NCBI RefSeq assembly: GCF_038006045.1
Contig: NZ_JBBOUK010000001.1
Span: 1,591,001 to 1,655,000 of the forward strand
Source: Exiguobacterium sp. FSL W8-0210
GTDB taxonomy: Bacteria > Bacillota > Bacilli > Exiguobacteriales > Exiguobacteriaceae
Direction: 5' to 3'
DNA: 64,000 nucleotides
The stretch's first letter is position 1. Each line of letters starts with the position of its first letter. The translations under genes and the position numbers were made by a program. Below the pieces are notes generated by a model. It saw only the letters and a list, made by a program, of their open reading frames with translations, ran no database searches and was not told where the DNA came from. Positions 33,148 through 40,457 of this stretch are shown in pieces.

Positions 33148-34175
33148 TGTGGCAACTCGCACGACGGGTCATCCGTCAAACGTTGAACGACAAACGAAGC
33201 GTCGGACTGATTTTGCTTGCTCCGTTATTAATCTTCACCTTGATCTATTTCCTACTTGGAAACGATGACTACACGCCTGCCGTTGCCATCAGTCAAGATG
33301 TACCGGCTCCCGTCTCACAATCGATCGAAAAACAGGATCTGTCGCTTAAAACGTATAACGGCAGTGATGCGGACGCCTATCTCAAGGACCATGAAACGGT
33401 CGACGTCGTCTTAGACATGAAAGACAATCAGCTAGCGTTGAACCTCCGCGAACCTTCGACGAAAAGTTCCAAAGCGTTACGCGAAATTCAAGCTGGACTG
33501 GCATCCCTGCAACCGACGATGCAACTCGAGACGAACTATCTGTACGGAGATGTCGATCAATCAACGTTTGATGCGCTCGGTTTCGTCTTTTTATCCTTAT
33601 TCTCGTTCTTCTTCGTCTTCATCTTGTCAGCAATGGCACTCGTCAAGGAACGCAGTGGTGGAACACTCGAGCGCTTGATGATGACACCGATTCGCCAAAC
33701 CGACGTCATCTTCGGCTATACGCTCGGTTATAGCGTTTTTGCTTCCATCCAAGCCATTCTTGTCGTCCTGTACGCGACGACCGTACTTGACTTACCGTCT
33801 GAAGGTTCGATCATCTGGGTCTTCCTGACGATGCTTGGACTTGCCGTTGTCGCGGTCTTGTTCGGGGCAACGATTTCGATATTTGCCCAATCTGAGCTAC
33901 AGGTCGTCCAGTTGATTCCCTTTACGATCATTCCGCAGATCTTCTTCTCCGGTTTGATTCCGCTCGATCTGATCCCGTACGGACTTGGTAACATCGGATA
34001 TTTCACTCCGATTTTCTACGGAGCGAGTGCGATCAAGGAGGTACTCGTCTACGGCAATGGGTGGTCGAGCATCTGGCCGTACTGGCTCGGATTATTTCTC
34101 TACGGAGCCGCCTTGTTCCTGTTGAACATGCTTGCCCTTAACAAGTATCGCGGACATCAAAAAAGACACGGCTGA
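33147..34175 (+). CDS. ABC-2 type permease
   Basis: 342 aa from the ATG at 33147, overlapping the ATPase stop. One N-terminal membrane segment (about 22-40), an outside domain (about 45-145), then five further segments. VKERSGGTLERLMMTPIR and IPQIFFSGLIPLDLIP are typical of YhgE/ABC-2 drug exporters (DrrB-like). Together with the ATPase it should export a compound sensed by the TetR regulator. Confidence 0.92.
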   Translation: MWQLARRVIRQTLNDKRSVGLILLAPLLIFTLIYFLLGNDDYTPAVAISQDVPAPVSQSIEKQDLSLKTYNGSDADAYLKDHETVDVVLDMKDNQLALNLREPSTKSSKALREIQAGLASLQPTMQLETNYLYGDVDQSTFDALGFVFLSLFSFFFVFILSAMALVKERSGGTLERLMMTPIRQTDVIFGYTLGYSVFASIQAILVVLYATTVLDLPSEGSIIWVFLTMLGLAVVAVLFGATISIFAQSELQVVQLIPFTIIPQIFFSGLIPLDLIPYGLGNIGYFTPIFYGASAIKEVLVYGNGWSSIWPYWLGLFLYGAALFLLNMLALNKYRGHQKRHG

Positions 34176-34192
34176 TTACACGAGCCGTGTCT
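34164..34192. terminator. Bidirectional terminator overlapping both stop codons
   Basis: AGACACGGCT and AGCCGTGTCT pair around a 9-nt loop; flanked by A-run and T-rich sequence. Confidence 0.85.
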
Positions 34193-34880
34193 GATTTTGC
34201 TTAAGCTGTTCGAGGAAAGCAGTCCGTCGAGAGGGATCGAGTGTCTGCTCTTCCACGTCGGCATAGCGAACGAGCTGATAGATCTCATGCGGGACTGTGA
34301 CTTCTAAGCGTGTTAACCACTCCGTCAGCGTCTCATGTGTCCGTCGTTGCTGCGCTGAAGCAAGTGACCGATTGAACGCGCGCAACGCTTCACGAATTTC
34401 CGATTCAAGGAGTCTGTCTTCTAAGGAGAACTGGACTTCAGGCGTTAGCGAAAGCGATGCAGGAGATCGTTTTGTTGGATAACGAGATCGAAATGACCAC
34501 TGCATGCGGTTGAACCGTTGTCGACGATAGAGATAGATGATCATCACTAGAGCGACCATCCAAGGAGCCACGCAAGTGATTTGATTGATTACATCCGTCC
34601 ATGATCCCTTTCCCACTTCAACAACAGGTTTCTTATCCGGCTCTTTCCGATATCCTTTGTGCCCATTTTTTGAAGAGTCCAGTGCCTTTGTGATCAAATC
34701 TTTTTTCGCATAGATGACTTTTTTAGTCGGTAAGATCGTGCTCGGGACATGTACCCAGTTTCCCGTCGACTGATCGATCGGAGGATCGACTAATGCTTGA
34801 TACGACAGTTTTACACCTACGACGCCTAAAAATAGTACTAGGCACGTCATGAAAGTCATTCCAATGATTCGACGTCTCAT
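34176..34880 (-). CDS. Membrane protein with DUF4129-like C-terminus
   Basis: About 234 aa from the ATG at 34880 (GGAGG about 10 nt upstream). Two membrane segments (about residues 6-26 and 107-127) surround a basic outside loop; the C-terminus (IREALRAFNRSLASAQQRRTHETLTEWLTRL) is DUF4129-like. Same architecture as the protein at 24068. It is convergent with the ABC-2 permease, sharing its terminator, so it is not in that operon; the recurrent association with ABC loci is notable but unexplained. Confidence 0.68.
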   Translation of the reverse strand: MRRRIIGMTFMTCLVLFLGVVGVKLSYQALVDPPIDQSTGNWVHVPSTILPTKKVIYAKKDLITKALDSSKNGHKGYRKEPDKKPVVEVGKGSWTDVINQITCVAPWMVALVMIIYLYRRQRFNRMQWSFRSRYPTKRSPASLSLTPEVQFSLEDRLLESEIREALRAFNRSLASAQQRRTHETLTEWLTRLEVTVPHEIYQLVRYADVEEQTLDPSRRTAFLEQLKQNQTRLV

Positions 34881-34913
34881 TTCATCCTGCACCTCCAAAC
34901 CGACTTAAAATCC

Positions 34914-34942
34914 TTGACACAAGACCTTTTCCCATATGTTAC
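34914..34942 (+). promoter_or_regulatory. Promoter of the DUF2200 gene
   Basis: TTGACA, 17-nt spacer, TGTTAC, 20 nt before the ATG at 34963. Confidence 0.55.
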
Positions 34943-34962
34943 CATGAAAGGAGGCGATTCAG

Positions 34963-35307
34963 ATGAGTTACGAAAAAGTATTTCAAATGCCGATGCAGCA
35001 GCTGTATCAGGTATACCGCCAAAAAGTCGAACGTAAGCATCGGACACAAGAGGAGCTCGATGACGTGCTGTTCTGGTTGACCGGACACACGCCATCAACT
35101 CTTGAACAAGCCATACAAACCCAAACCGTCGCAACCTTTTTCGAGCACGCACCCGACCTGAACGAACGCCGCTTTCTTGTCACTGGCGTCATCTGCGGGA
35201 TTCGTGTGGAACATCTAACGGATCCGTTAATTCGTAACATCCGGATTCTCGACAAACTTGTCGATGAGTTGGCGAAAGGAAAAGCATTAGCTAAAGTCTT
35301 ACGATAA
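34963..35307 (+). CDS. DUF2200 family protein
   Basis: 114 aa, full length for the family. Signature parts: KVERKHRTQEELDDVLFWLTG, FLVTGVICGIRVEHLTDPLIRNIRILDKLVDELAKGKALAKVLR. Small cytoplasmic protein of unknown function, distributed in many bacteria. It heads an apparent operon with two very small genes downstream. Confidence 0.9.
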   Translation: MSYEKVFQMPMQQLYQVYRQKVERKHRTQEELDDVLFWLTGHTPSTLEQAIQTQTVATFFEHAPDLNERRFLVTGVICGIRVEHLTDPLIRNIRILDKLVDELAKGKALAKVLR

Positions 35308-35313
35308 GGAGGA

Positions 35314-35490
35314 ATGCTGATTTCTACGATACTCAGTACACTGGCCATCCTCATCATGGTTACCAGTGTGGCTTATTTCACCGTCTATCAAGTTAAACGA
35401 AATAAAGGAACCCATCGTTCCCCCGTCTATCGACTTGTCTTTAGTGGTCTGTTGGTCGGCTTGATGGTCAGTTATTTTTTGTTGACGTGA
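35314..35490 (+). CDS. Small membrane protein (up to 58 aa), start uncertain
   Basis: Two membrane segments (about residues 3-22 and 41-57) with a basic loop (VKRNKGTHRSPVYR). The only in-frame ATG (35314) is a single nt after AAGGAGG, too close for initiation; the next codons are CTG (35317, 4 nt) and ATT (35320, 7 nt). The real start is thus probably non-ATG. It lies 6 nt after the DUF2200 gene. No family recognised. Confidence 0.55.
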   Translation: MLISTILSTLAILIMVTSVAYFTVYQVKRNKGTHRSPVYRLVFSGLLVGLMVSYFLLT

Positions 35491-35565
35491 GTCGTGATTT
35501 TCAGTTTTTGATTTAAACAATAAAAACATTAATACAGTATTTGAAATAATGAAGGAGGTATATGC

Positions 35566-35775
35566 CTGAAACTTCGAAAATGGATCCTTCCACTTTTATT
35601 GCTCACCTGTCTCGCCTCACCGAATGCCGCAACGACATATGTGAAATGGACGGTCGCTCCAACAGGTCACTATCTCGAACGGCTTCAAGCGGCTGACATT
35701 CCTTACAAAGTCCGCCAACACACGCTTTACGTTCAAGAAAAGGATCTGCGCCGCGTCACGTCGTGTTGTACATGA
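35566..35775 (+). CDS. Small secreted protein with CTG start (69 aa)
   Basis: Read from the CTG at 35566, with AAGGAGG 7 nt upstream. The product has a basic start (KLRKW), a hydrophobic core (ILPLLLLTCLA) and a likely signal peptidase site after SPNA, leaving about 46 residues including a terminal CC pair. An ATG 3 nt after the ribosome binding site opens a different frame of 44 codons with no signal peptide; I judge that less likely. A strong terminator follows. Function unknown. Confidence 0.6.
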   Translation: MKLRKWILPLLLLTCLASPNAATTYVKWTVAPTGHYLERLQAADIPYKVRQHTLYVQEKDLRRVTSCCT

Positions 35776-35783
35776 CAACGATA

Positions 35784-35820
35784 GAAAACCCCCTCATTTC
35801 AGCGAAATGAGGGGGTTTTC
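35784..35820. terminator. Strong bidirectional terminator
   Basis: GAAAACCCCCTCATTTC pairs perfectly with GAAATGAGGGGGTTTTC. Confidence 0.92.
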
Positions 35821-35834
35821 TGATCAATCACGAT

Positions 35835-36377
35835 TTAGCGAATCGTTTTTAATGCTGTTGCCCACGGGATGACTTGATCGAGCATTTGGTTGACCGATGT
35901 TTCTTGAACGGCTGCCGCTTTTAAGACCGATCCGTTCTCGAAATCAGTGAACAATGATAACGCCGGATGCACCCGGACGTCGGCGATCAATAACTCACCT
36001 AAGATGCCGCGCAAATGTTCGGCTGCCCGTGCCCCACCGACAGAACCATAAGAGACGATCCCTGCCGCTTTGTTGTTCCATTCGACACGTAGATAATCGA
36101 GCGCGTTCTTGAGTGACGCTGCAATCGAATGGTTGTATTCCTGGACGATGAAGACGAAGCCGTCTTGTGCTGCGACATCCTTCGACCAAGCAGCAGCACC
36201 CGACGCATCCCCATCCTTTTCACCTAGAAGCGGTAATTTGTAGTCGGCGATATCAAGAATCGTGTAGTTTGCATCCCCCCGTTGATCGGCGAGTTGTTTG
36301 ACCCAGTTCCCGACTTGTGGGCTGAGGCGTCCTTCACGTGTGGATCCTAAGATGATACCAATGTTTAATTTCTCCAT
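35835..36377 (-). CDS. NADPH-dependent FMN reductase / azoreductase
   Basis: 180 aa from the ATG at 36377, 8 nt after AGGAGG. IGIILGSTREGRLSPQVGNW at the N-terminus and VQEYNHSIAASLKNALDYLRVEW are the FMN- and phosphate-binding motifs of the YhdA/ChrR-like flavodoxin-fold reductases. They reduce quinones or azo compounds by two electrons. It follows the ring-cleaving dioxygenase gene under the MhqR-type operator, so it belongs to the quinone-detoxification response. Confidence 0.9.
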   Translation of the reverse strand: MEKLNIGIILGSTREGRLSPQVGNWVKQLADQRGDANYTILDIADYKLPLLGEKDGDASGAAAWSKDVAAQDGFVFIVQEYNHSIAASLKNALDYLRVEWNNKAAGIVSYGSVGGARAAEHLRGILGELLIADVRVHPALSLFTDFENGSVLKAAAVQETSVNQMLDQVIPWATALKTIR

Positions 36378-36422
36378 TTTCATTTCCTCCTCGTATTTAG
36401 ATGCTGTCAGTTCACTTTCCTA

Positions 36423-37406
36423 TTAAAGATATTCTTTTTCGATCTTGCGCGTACTCCGGACCGTATCGATTGGACGGACCATTTGTTCGATTTGTGCTCG
36501 TTGTGGCTCGAGGAATGGTGGTAATGACAATTTCTCCCCGACCGTTTCGTATGGCTCATCACCCATGAAACCAGGACCATCCGTTGCCCACTCGAACAAG
36601 ACACCGCGCGCAACACGGGCATAAAGGGACTCGAAGAAGAAGCGATCGACGTAACCGGATGTGTTGAAGCGCAGCTGTTGCATCCGCTCGATCCATTCCT
36701 GTAAGGCAGCCGTATCTTCAACGCGGAAAGCGACGTGGTGGACCGTTCCGAATCCTTGACGTCCGCTTGGTAGAACGACGTTGTGCTCAACGATGACTTG
36801 GGCACCGTTTCCGCCTTCGCCCATCTCGAACAAGTGCAGGGAACCAGCTTGATCGACTTCGCGCATCAACATCGCTTGTTCAAGTACCGCTTTTAAATTG
36901 TCGAATTCCGCGATCCGGATGTGAATTGGACCGAGTCCCGTGATCGCGAACTCGAGGGGTACTGGACCGTTTTGCCACGGTGTGCCGGAAGCGACACCTT
37001 GATTATGCTCGTCAGAAATCAACATGTATTGTTGCTCATCGAAATCGACGAACGAGAGCGTCTTCTTGCCGAATTGTTCTTTGATACCACGGTGCTTGAC
37101 GTCGTATTTGTCAAAGCGTTTGATCCAGTATTCGAGTGCCGCATCCGTTGGGACACGGAACGCCGTCTTGAAGATTTCATTCGTTCCGTGTGATCCCTTT
37201 TGGATACCAGGGAAATCAAAGAATGTCATATCCGTGCCGGCAGATCCTTTATCATCGGCGAAGAATAAGTGATACGTCTGGATGTCATCCTGATTGACGG
37301 TCTTCTTGACCAATCGCATCCCTAGGACGTTCGTAAAGAAGTCATAGTTTTTCTCGGCACTGCTCGTAATCGCCGTCACGTGGTGGATTCCTTTTAGTTC
37401 ATTCAT
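36423..37406 (-). CDS. mhqO: MhqO-type ring-cleaving dioxygenase (VOC superfamily)
   Basis: 327 aa with two vicinal-oxygen-chelate halves: IHHVTAITS ... FFADDKGSAGTDMTFFDFP and VHHVAFRVEDTAALQEWI. The metal-binding histidines (HHVT, HHVAF) and a glutamate near FEWATDGPGF are present. In B. subtilis MhqO/MhqA-type enzymes are induced by methylhydroquinone and catechols under MhqR. A matching 18-bp operator lies directly upstream and the marR gene is adjacent. Confidence 0.88.
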   Translation of the reverse strand: MNELKGIHHVTAITSSAEKNYDFFTNVLGMRLVKKTVNQDDIQTYHLFFADDKGSAGTDMTFFDFPGIQKGSHGTNEIFKTAFRVPTDAALEYWIKRFDKYDVKHRGIKEQFGKKTLSFVDFDEQQYMLISDEHNQGVASGTPWQNGPVPLEFAITGLGPIHIRIAEFDNLKAVLEQAMLMREVDQAGSLHLFEMGEGGNGAQVIVEHNVVLPSGRQGFGTVHHVAFRVEDTAALQEWIERMQQLRFNTSGYVDRFFFESLYARVARGVLFEWATDGPGFMGDEPYETVGEKLSLPPFLEPQRAQIEQMVRPIDTVRSTRKIEKEYL

Positions 37407-37431
37407 GAAAAATCGCTCCTTTAGTGGTTAT

Positions 37432-37449
37432 TATCTCGAATTCGAGATA
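37432..37449. promoter_or_regulatory. MhqR operator upstream of mhqO
   Basis: TATCTCGAATTCGAGATA is a perfect 18-bp palindrome identical in core to the B. subtilis MhqR operator. Confidence 0.82.
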
Positions 37450-37464
37450 TCAGTCTAAAAAATT

Positions 37465-37908
37465 TTATTGTTTTTTTGCTTGATAGCCGATCGTTTTGGC
37501 TGTCTCGATGAATGATTCGAGGTCTGACGGGGCTATTCCTTGAAATACTTGATTAATCGCTTGCTCGTGCTCCGGAAAAATCGTTTCCATCAATTGTTGC
37601 CCTTCAGGTGTCAGTTCCGCAAATGTCACACGCCGATCCTCTGGACATGCTTTGCGGACAACGTAATTCTTCTTTTCAAGCTTATCGATGACGTATGTGA
37701 TGCTACTGCTCGTAATCAAAACTTTTTTCCCAATCAATTGAATCGGTTGCCTGCCTCTGTGAAACAGCAACTCAAGAACCGAAAAATCCGTTGGGTTCAA
37801 CCCCCATTGCGCAACATCCTTCTTGATGACTTCATGTAACGCATCGACTGCGCGCACCATGACCGTCAATGCTTTCAAGTTAGGATTCGGTGGAGTCATT
37901 TCGTTCAC
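37465..37908 (-). CDS. mhqR: MarR family regulator, MhqR-like
   Basis: 147 aa with winged helix-turn-helix (PIQLIGKKVLITSSSITYVIDKLEKKNYVVR and DRRVTFAELTPEGQQL). MhqR represses quinone-detoxification genes and its own gene, and is released by quinones and aromatic compounds. Operators precede both this gene (37932-37949, near-perfect) and mhqO (37432-37449, perfect), supporting both autoregulation and control of the dioxygenase/reductase operon. Confidence 0.87.
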   Translation of the reverse strand: MNEMTPPNPNLKALTVMVRAVDALHEVIKKDVAQWGLNPTDFSVLELLFHRGRQPIQLIGKKVLITSSSITYVIDKLEKKNYVVRKACPEDRRVTFAELTPEGQQLMETIFPEHEQAINQVFQGIAPSDLESFIETAKTIGYQAKKQ

Positions 37909-37931
37909 CTCTTTTTTATCTTTAATTCATA

Positions 37932-37949
37932 TATCTTTAATTCGAGATA
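37932..37949. promoter_or_regulatory. Second MhqR operator (autoregulatory)
   Basis: TATCTTTAATTCGAGATA differs at two positions from the perfect palindrome. It starts immediately downstream of the -10 box of mhqR; a further half-site-like copy of TATCTTTAATTCAT lies at about 37917-37930. Confidence 0.72.
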
Positions 37950-37978
37950 AATATACCATCCCGATTTTTGTTCGTCAA
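37950..37978 (-). promoter_or_regulatory. Promoter of mhqR
   Basis: TTGACG (37978-37973), 17-nt spacer, TATATT (37955-37950) on the minus strand. Confidence 0.72.
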
Positions 37979-38054
37979 CAGAATTGGAATGTTTTAATAT
38001 TAACTTAAGCTTTAAATCTAAAAGTCGTTTTTATTTCTTAAAGTTTATACCAAT

Positions 38055-38104
38055 AAAAATATCCATATAAGGTAAGTTAATTTTACTTTATATAGATATT
38101 TTTA
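38055..38104 (-). terminator. Terminator at the end of the defence cassette
   Basis: AAAAATATC/GATATTTTT outer stem with inner ATATAA and GTAA/TTAC pairs; lies 40 nt past the HNH stop. Confidence 0.65.
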
Positions 38105-38144
38105 AATTGATATTTTATATTAATTTTAAAAATAAATTATATAA

Positions 38145-39304
38145 TTAATTATCGTTATTCACTAAATCAAAAATAAACTTTGATAAAGGTCTTTTGTGAA
38201 AATTATTTTCATCTAATTCAACACCATAAAGAAAAATATTTTTTTTCATTTCATTAAAATTCAATTCTTCAAAGTAATTCAGCATTAATTCAGAGTAAGA
38301 ATTATTATAAGCTTGCTTTTTTAAAAGTATTTCGGCAGCTATGTTTTTATGTGAATTATATAGATTTTCTAATTGAAAAATTTCAATATGATTTTTATAT
38401 TCTTCATCATGAATGATTTTTATATCAAGATCATCACAATTTGAACCAAACACACTCTCCAATTTAGTATCATTCCTAATTTTCACTTCAAATCTAAAAT
38501 TTGTATAATTTATTTGATCTATATATGGATTTTTAATTCCTTTAATTTTTACTCCCTTTAGCCTAGAATTACAAATCTGGCATGACGGAACAAAATTGTA
38601 TAGAGATAAACAGAAAACTTGATACAAATCTTTAAAATAATAATGATCTAAATCAGCAGTAACTTTCATTTCCCCATTTTTTTAAATTTTGAAATATAAT
38701 TTCTATTACAGTATGGACAGACCTCTATCCCAAAATTTAAAAGTACATTTTTTCTGATCTCTCCTGAAATATGACTATAATCAATTACATTTTTTAAAAA
38801 AATGTTTAATCTCCCAAAATAAATTTTAATAATCTTCAAAAACTTTTTTAATTTTTCTTCACTTGTTAAGAGTAAATTTTTGTTTAATCTTTTATTATTT
38901 AACTCTTTAATCCATATACTGTTATTTCCACCCTTAAAAATAACTTCGCTTATATAAGTCTCTCTAGCAAGTGTTCTTGAATGCTTATCAGATGGTGATA
39001 TACCAATAAGTATTTTTTTTACCTCTGAAACAGTAGACTCCAAAAAATCTGCAGTATACATATAAATAGCTAGTTGAGGGTATTTAATTTTTAAAAAATC
39101 AATTTTTTCGGTCAATAAATCCTTTAAAAATATTTTGAATTCTGTTTCATTACTACCTGATATAAAATCTATCATTCTATCTCCACTCAATTTATTTTTC
39201 AGATTATGATTTAATGCTCTGTATTTTGGCATAATTTTTGGAAGTACTAAATTATAGTATTCATCTCCATAATCAATTATTTGAGTATCACTTAAGTTTA
39301 TCAT
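38145..39304 (-). pseudogene. HNH endonuclease of an ATPase-HNH defence cassette, frameshifted at an A7 run
   Basis: Starts at the ATG at 39304 (GAGGAG upstream). The first frame (212 aa) ends soon after CPYCNRNYISKF; the second frame starts within 6 nt and carries TADLDHYYFKDLYQVFCLSLYNFVPSC and QICNSRLK. Together they make one HNH nuclease of about 386 aa with two CxxC zinc knuckles and the DLDH active-site strand. The break lies at a run of seven A (38677-38683); eight would restore one frame. Could be sequencing error, slippage-dependent expression or a real mutation. AT-rich compared with neighbours. Confidence 0.82.
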
Positions 39305-39338
39305 TATATAGATCTCCTCATCAGTTATTAAAAAACCT

Positions 39339-39398
39339 TTACAATTTTAATTGCTTATCAATTTCTTTAAGTTTATTTTCTAGTTGATTTTTTTTATA
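39339..39398 (-). pseudogene. Severed 3' end of the defence ATPase gene
   Basis: On the far side of the IS30 element, the minus strand codes YKKNQLENKLKEIDKQLKL then TAA. This coiled-coil tail is in frame with the ATPase ORF at 40455 when the IS and one copy of the TA duplication are removed. It lies 34 nt before the HNH start, showing that ATPase and HNH genes once formed an operon. Confidence 0.82.
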
Positions 39399-39400
39399 TA

Positions 39401-40457
39401 GGACGAATTGTAATATTAAGTGCAACACCTAGCTGAAAACACAAAAAAAACCCATAACGACCTCGTGTAGAATAGAGTTACCACACCAAATTCAACGGAG
39501 GATTCGTTATGAGCTATGTTCATCTTACCACATCAGAAAGAGTCAAAATAGAAACTTATCTAGAGCTTGGATTTTCAATGCGAAAGATCGCTCAGCATCT
39601 CGGACGACAGCCGTCCACGATTTCACGTGAGCTCAAACGGAATCCTTCCTACAATGCGATCAACGCCGGACTGCGTTATGAGATGCAAAAAAAGAATTGT
39701 GGAGCACGCACGCTGTTCAGCACTTCGCTTGGCTCATGTATCCTTTCGAAACTGCGAGAGACATGGTCTCCCGAACAGATCGCCGGACGGCTCTTTCACG
39801 AACAGGGACCATCGTACAGTACAATCTATCGATGGATATATAAAGGATTCATCAAGAGCGATTTAGGCGTTTTACGACAAAAAGGAAAGCGCCAAAAGCC
39901 ACGTGAGACAAGAGGTCGCTTCAACATCGGGCTTCCGATCAGTAAACGTCCGTCGGACGTCCGGGGTCGAGAAACGTTCGGGCATTGGGAGTTGGATACT
40001 GTCGTATCAGGACGAGGGCAGACAAAGGCGTGTGTTGCGACATTCATCGAACGTAAAAGTCGGTTCTATATCGTACTACCGATGGTCGACCGTTCTTCTC
40101 ACTCGATGGAACATGCCATCCAAACACTTTACTCTTCTTTCCCATCGGGAACGTTTCAAACCATGACGACGGATCGCGGTAAGGAGTTCAGCTGTCACGA
40201 ACGGATACAGGACTCTCTTGGTATCCCAATGTACTTTGCGGATCCCTATTCTTCATGGCAACGTGGCAGCAATGAGAATGCAAATGGTCTTCTCCGTGAG
40301 TTCTTCCCAAAGGGAACCAACTTCGGAATGATCAACAAGACAGAATTAGATTACGCACTTTCTAGAATCAACAATCGACCAAGGAAGTGTTTGGATTGGA
40401 AAACTGCATACGAGGTCTTTTCCGAAGAAGTGTTGCGCTTAATTTGACAAACCGTCA
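39401..40457 (+). mobile_element. IS30 family insertion sequence
   Basis: 1057 bp with 28-bp imperfect inverted repeats (39401-39428 and 40430-40457; the inner GCAACAC ends are identical) and a TA duplication at 39399-39400 and 40458-40459. It carries one transposase gene. It is inserted in the 3' part of the ATPase gene in the opposite orientation. Confidence 0.88.
39509..40447 (+). CDS. IS30 family transposase
   Basis: 312 aa, intact. N-terminal HTH (HLTTSERVKIETYLELGFSM, RKIAQHLGRQPSTISREL), then a DDE integrase core: HWELDTVVSGRG, TTDRGKEF and NGLLREFFPKGTNF with the final acidic residue in the NENANG region. ACGGAGGA precedes the ATG. Full length, so the element may still be active. Base composition is close to the host rather than to the AT-rich island. 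Confidence 0.95.
   Translation: MSYVHLTTSERVKIETYLELGFSMRKIAQHLGRQPSTISRELKRNPSYNAINAGLRYEMQKKNCGARTLFSTSLGSCILSKLRETWSPEQIAGRLFHEQGPSYSTIYRWIYKGFIKSDLGVLRQKGKRQKPRETRGRFNIGLPISKRPSDVRGRETFGHWELDTVVSGRGQTKACVATFIERKSRFYIVLPMVDRSSHSMEHAIQTLYSSFPSGTFQTMTTDRGKEFSCHERIQDSLGIPMYFADPYSSWQRGSNENANGLLREFFPKGTNFGMINKTELDYALSRINNRPRKCLDWKTAYEVFSEEVLRLI

Noticed and set aside
35563-35697. 44-codon ORF from the ATG at 35563
   Set aside because: Only 3 nt from the ribosome binding site, and it lacks the signal peptide seen in the overlapping CTG frame.
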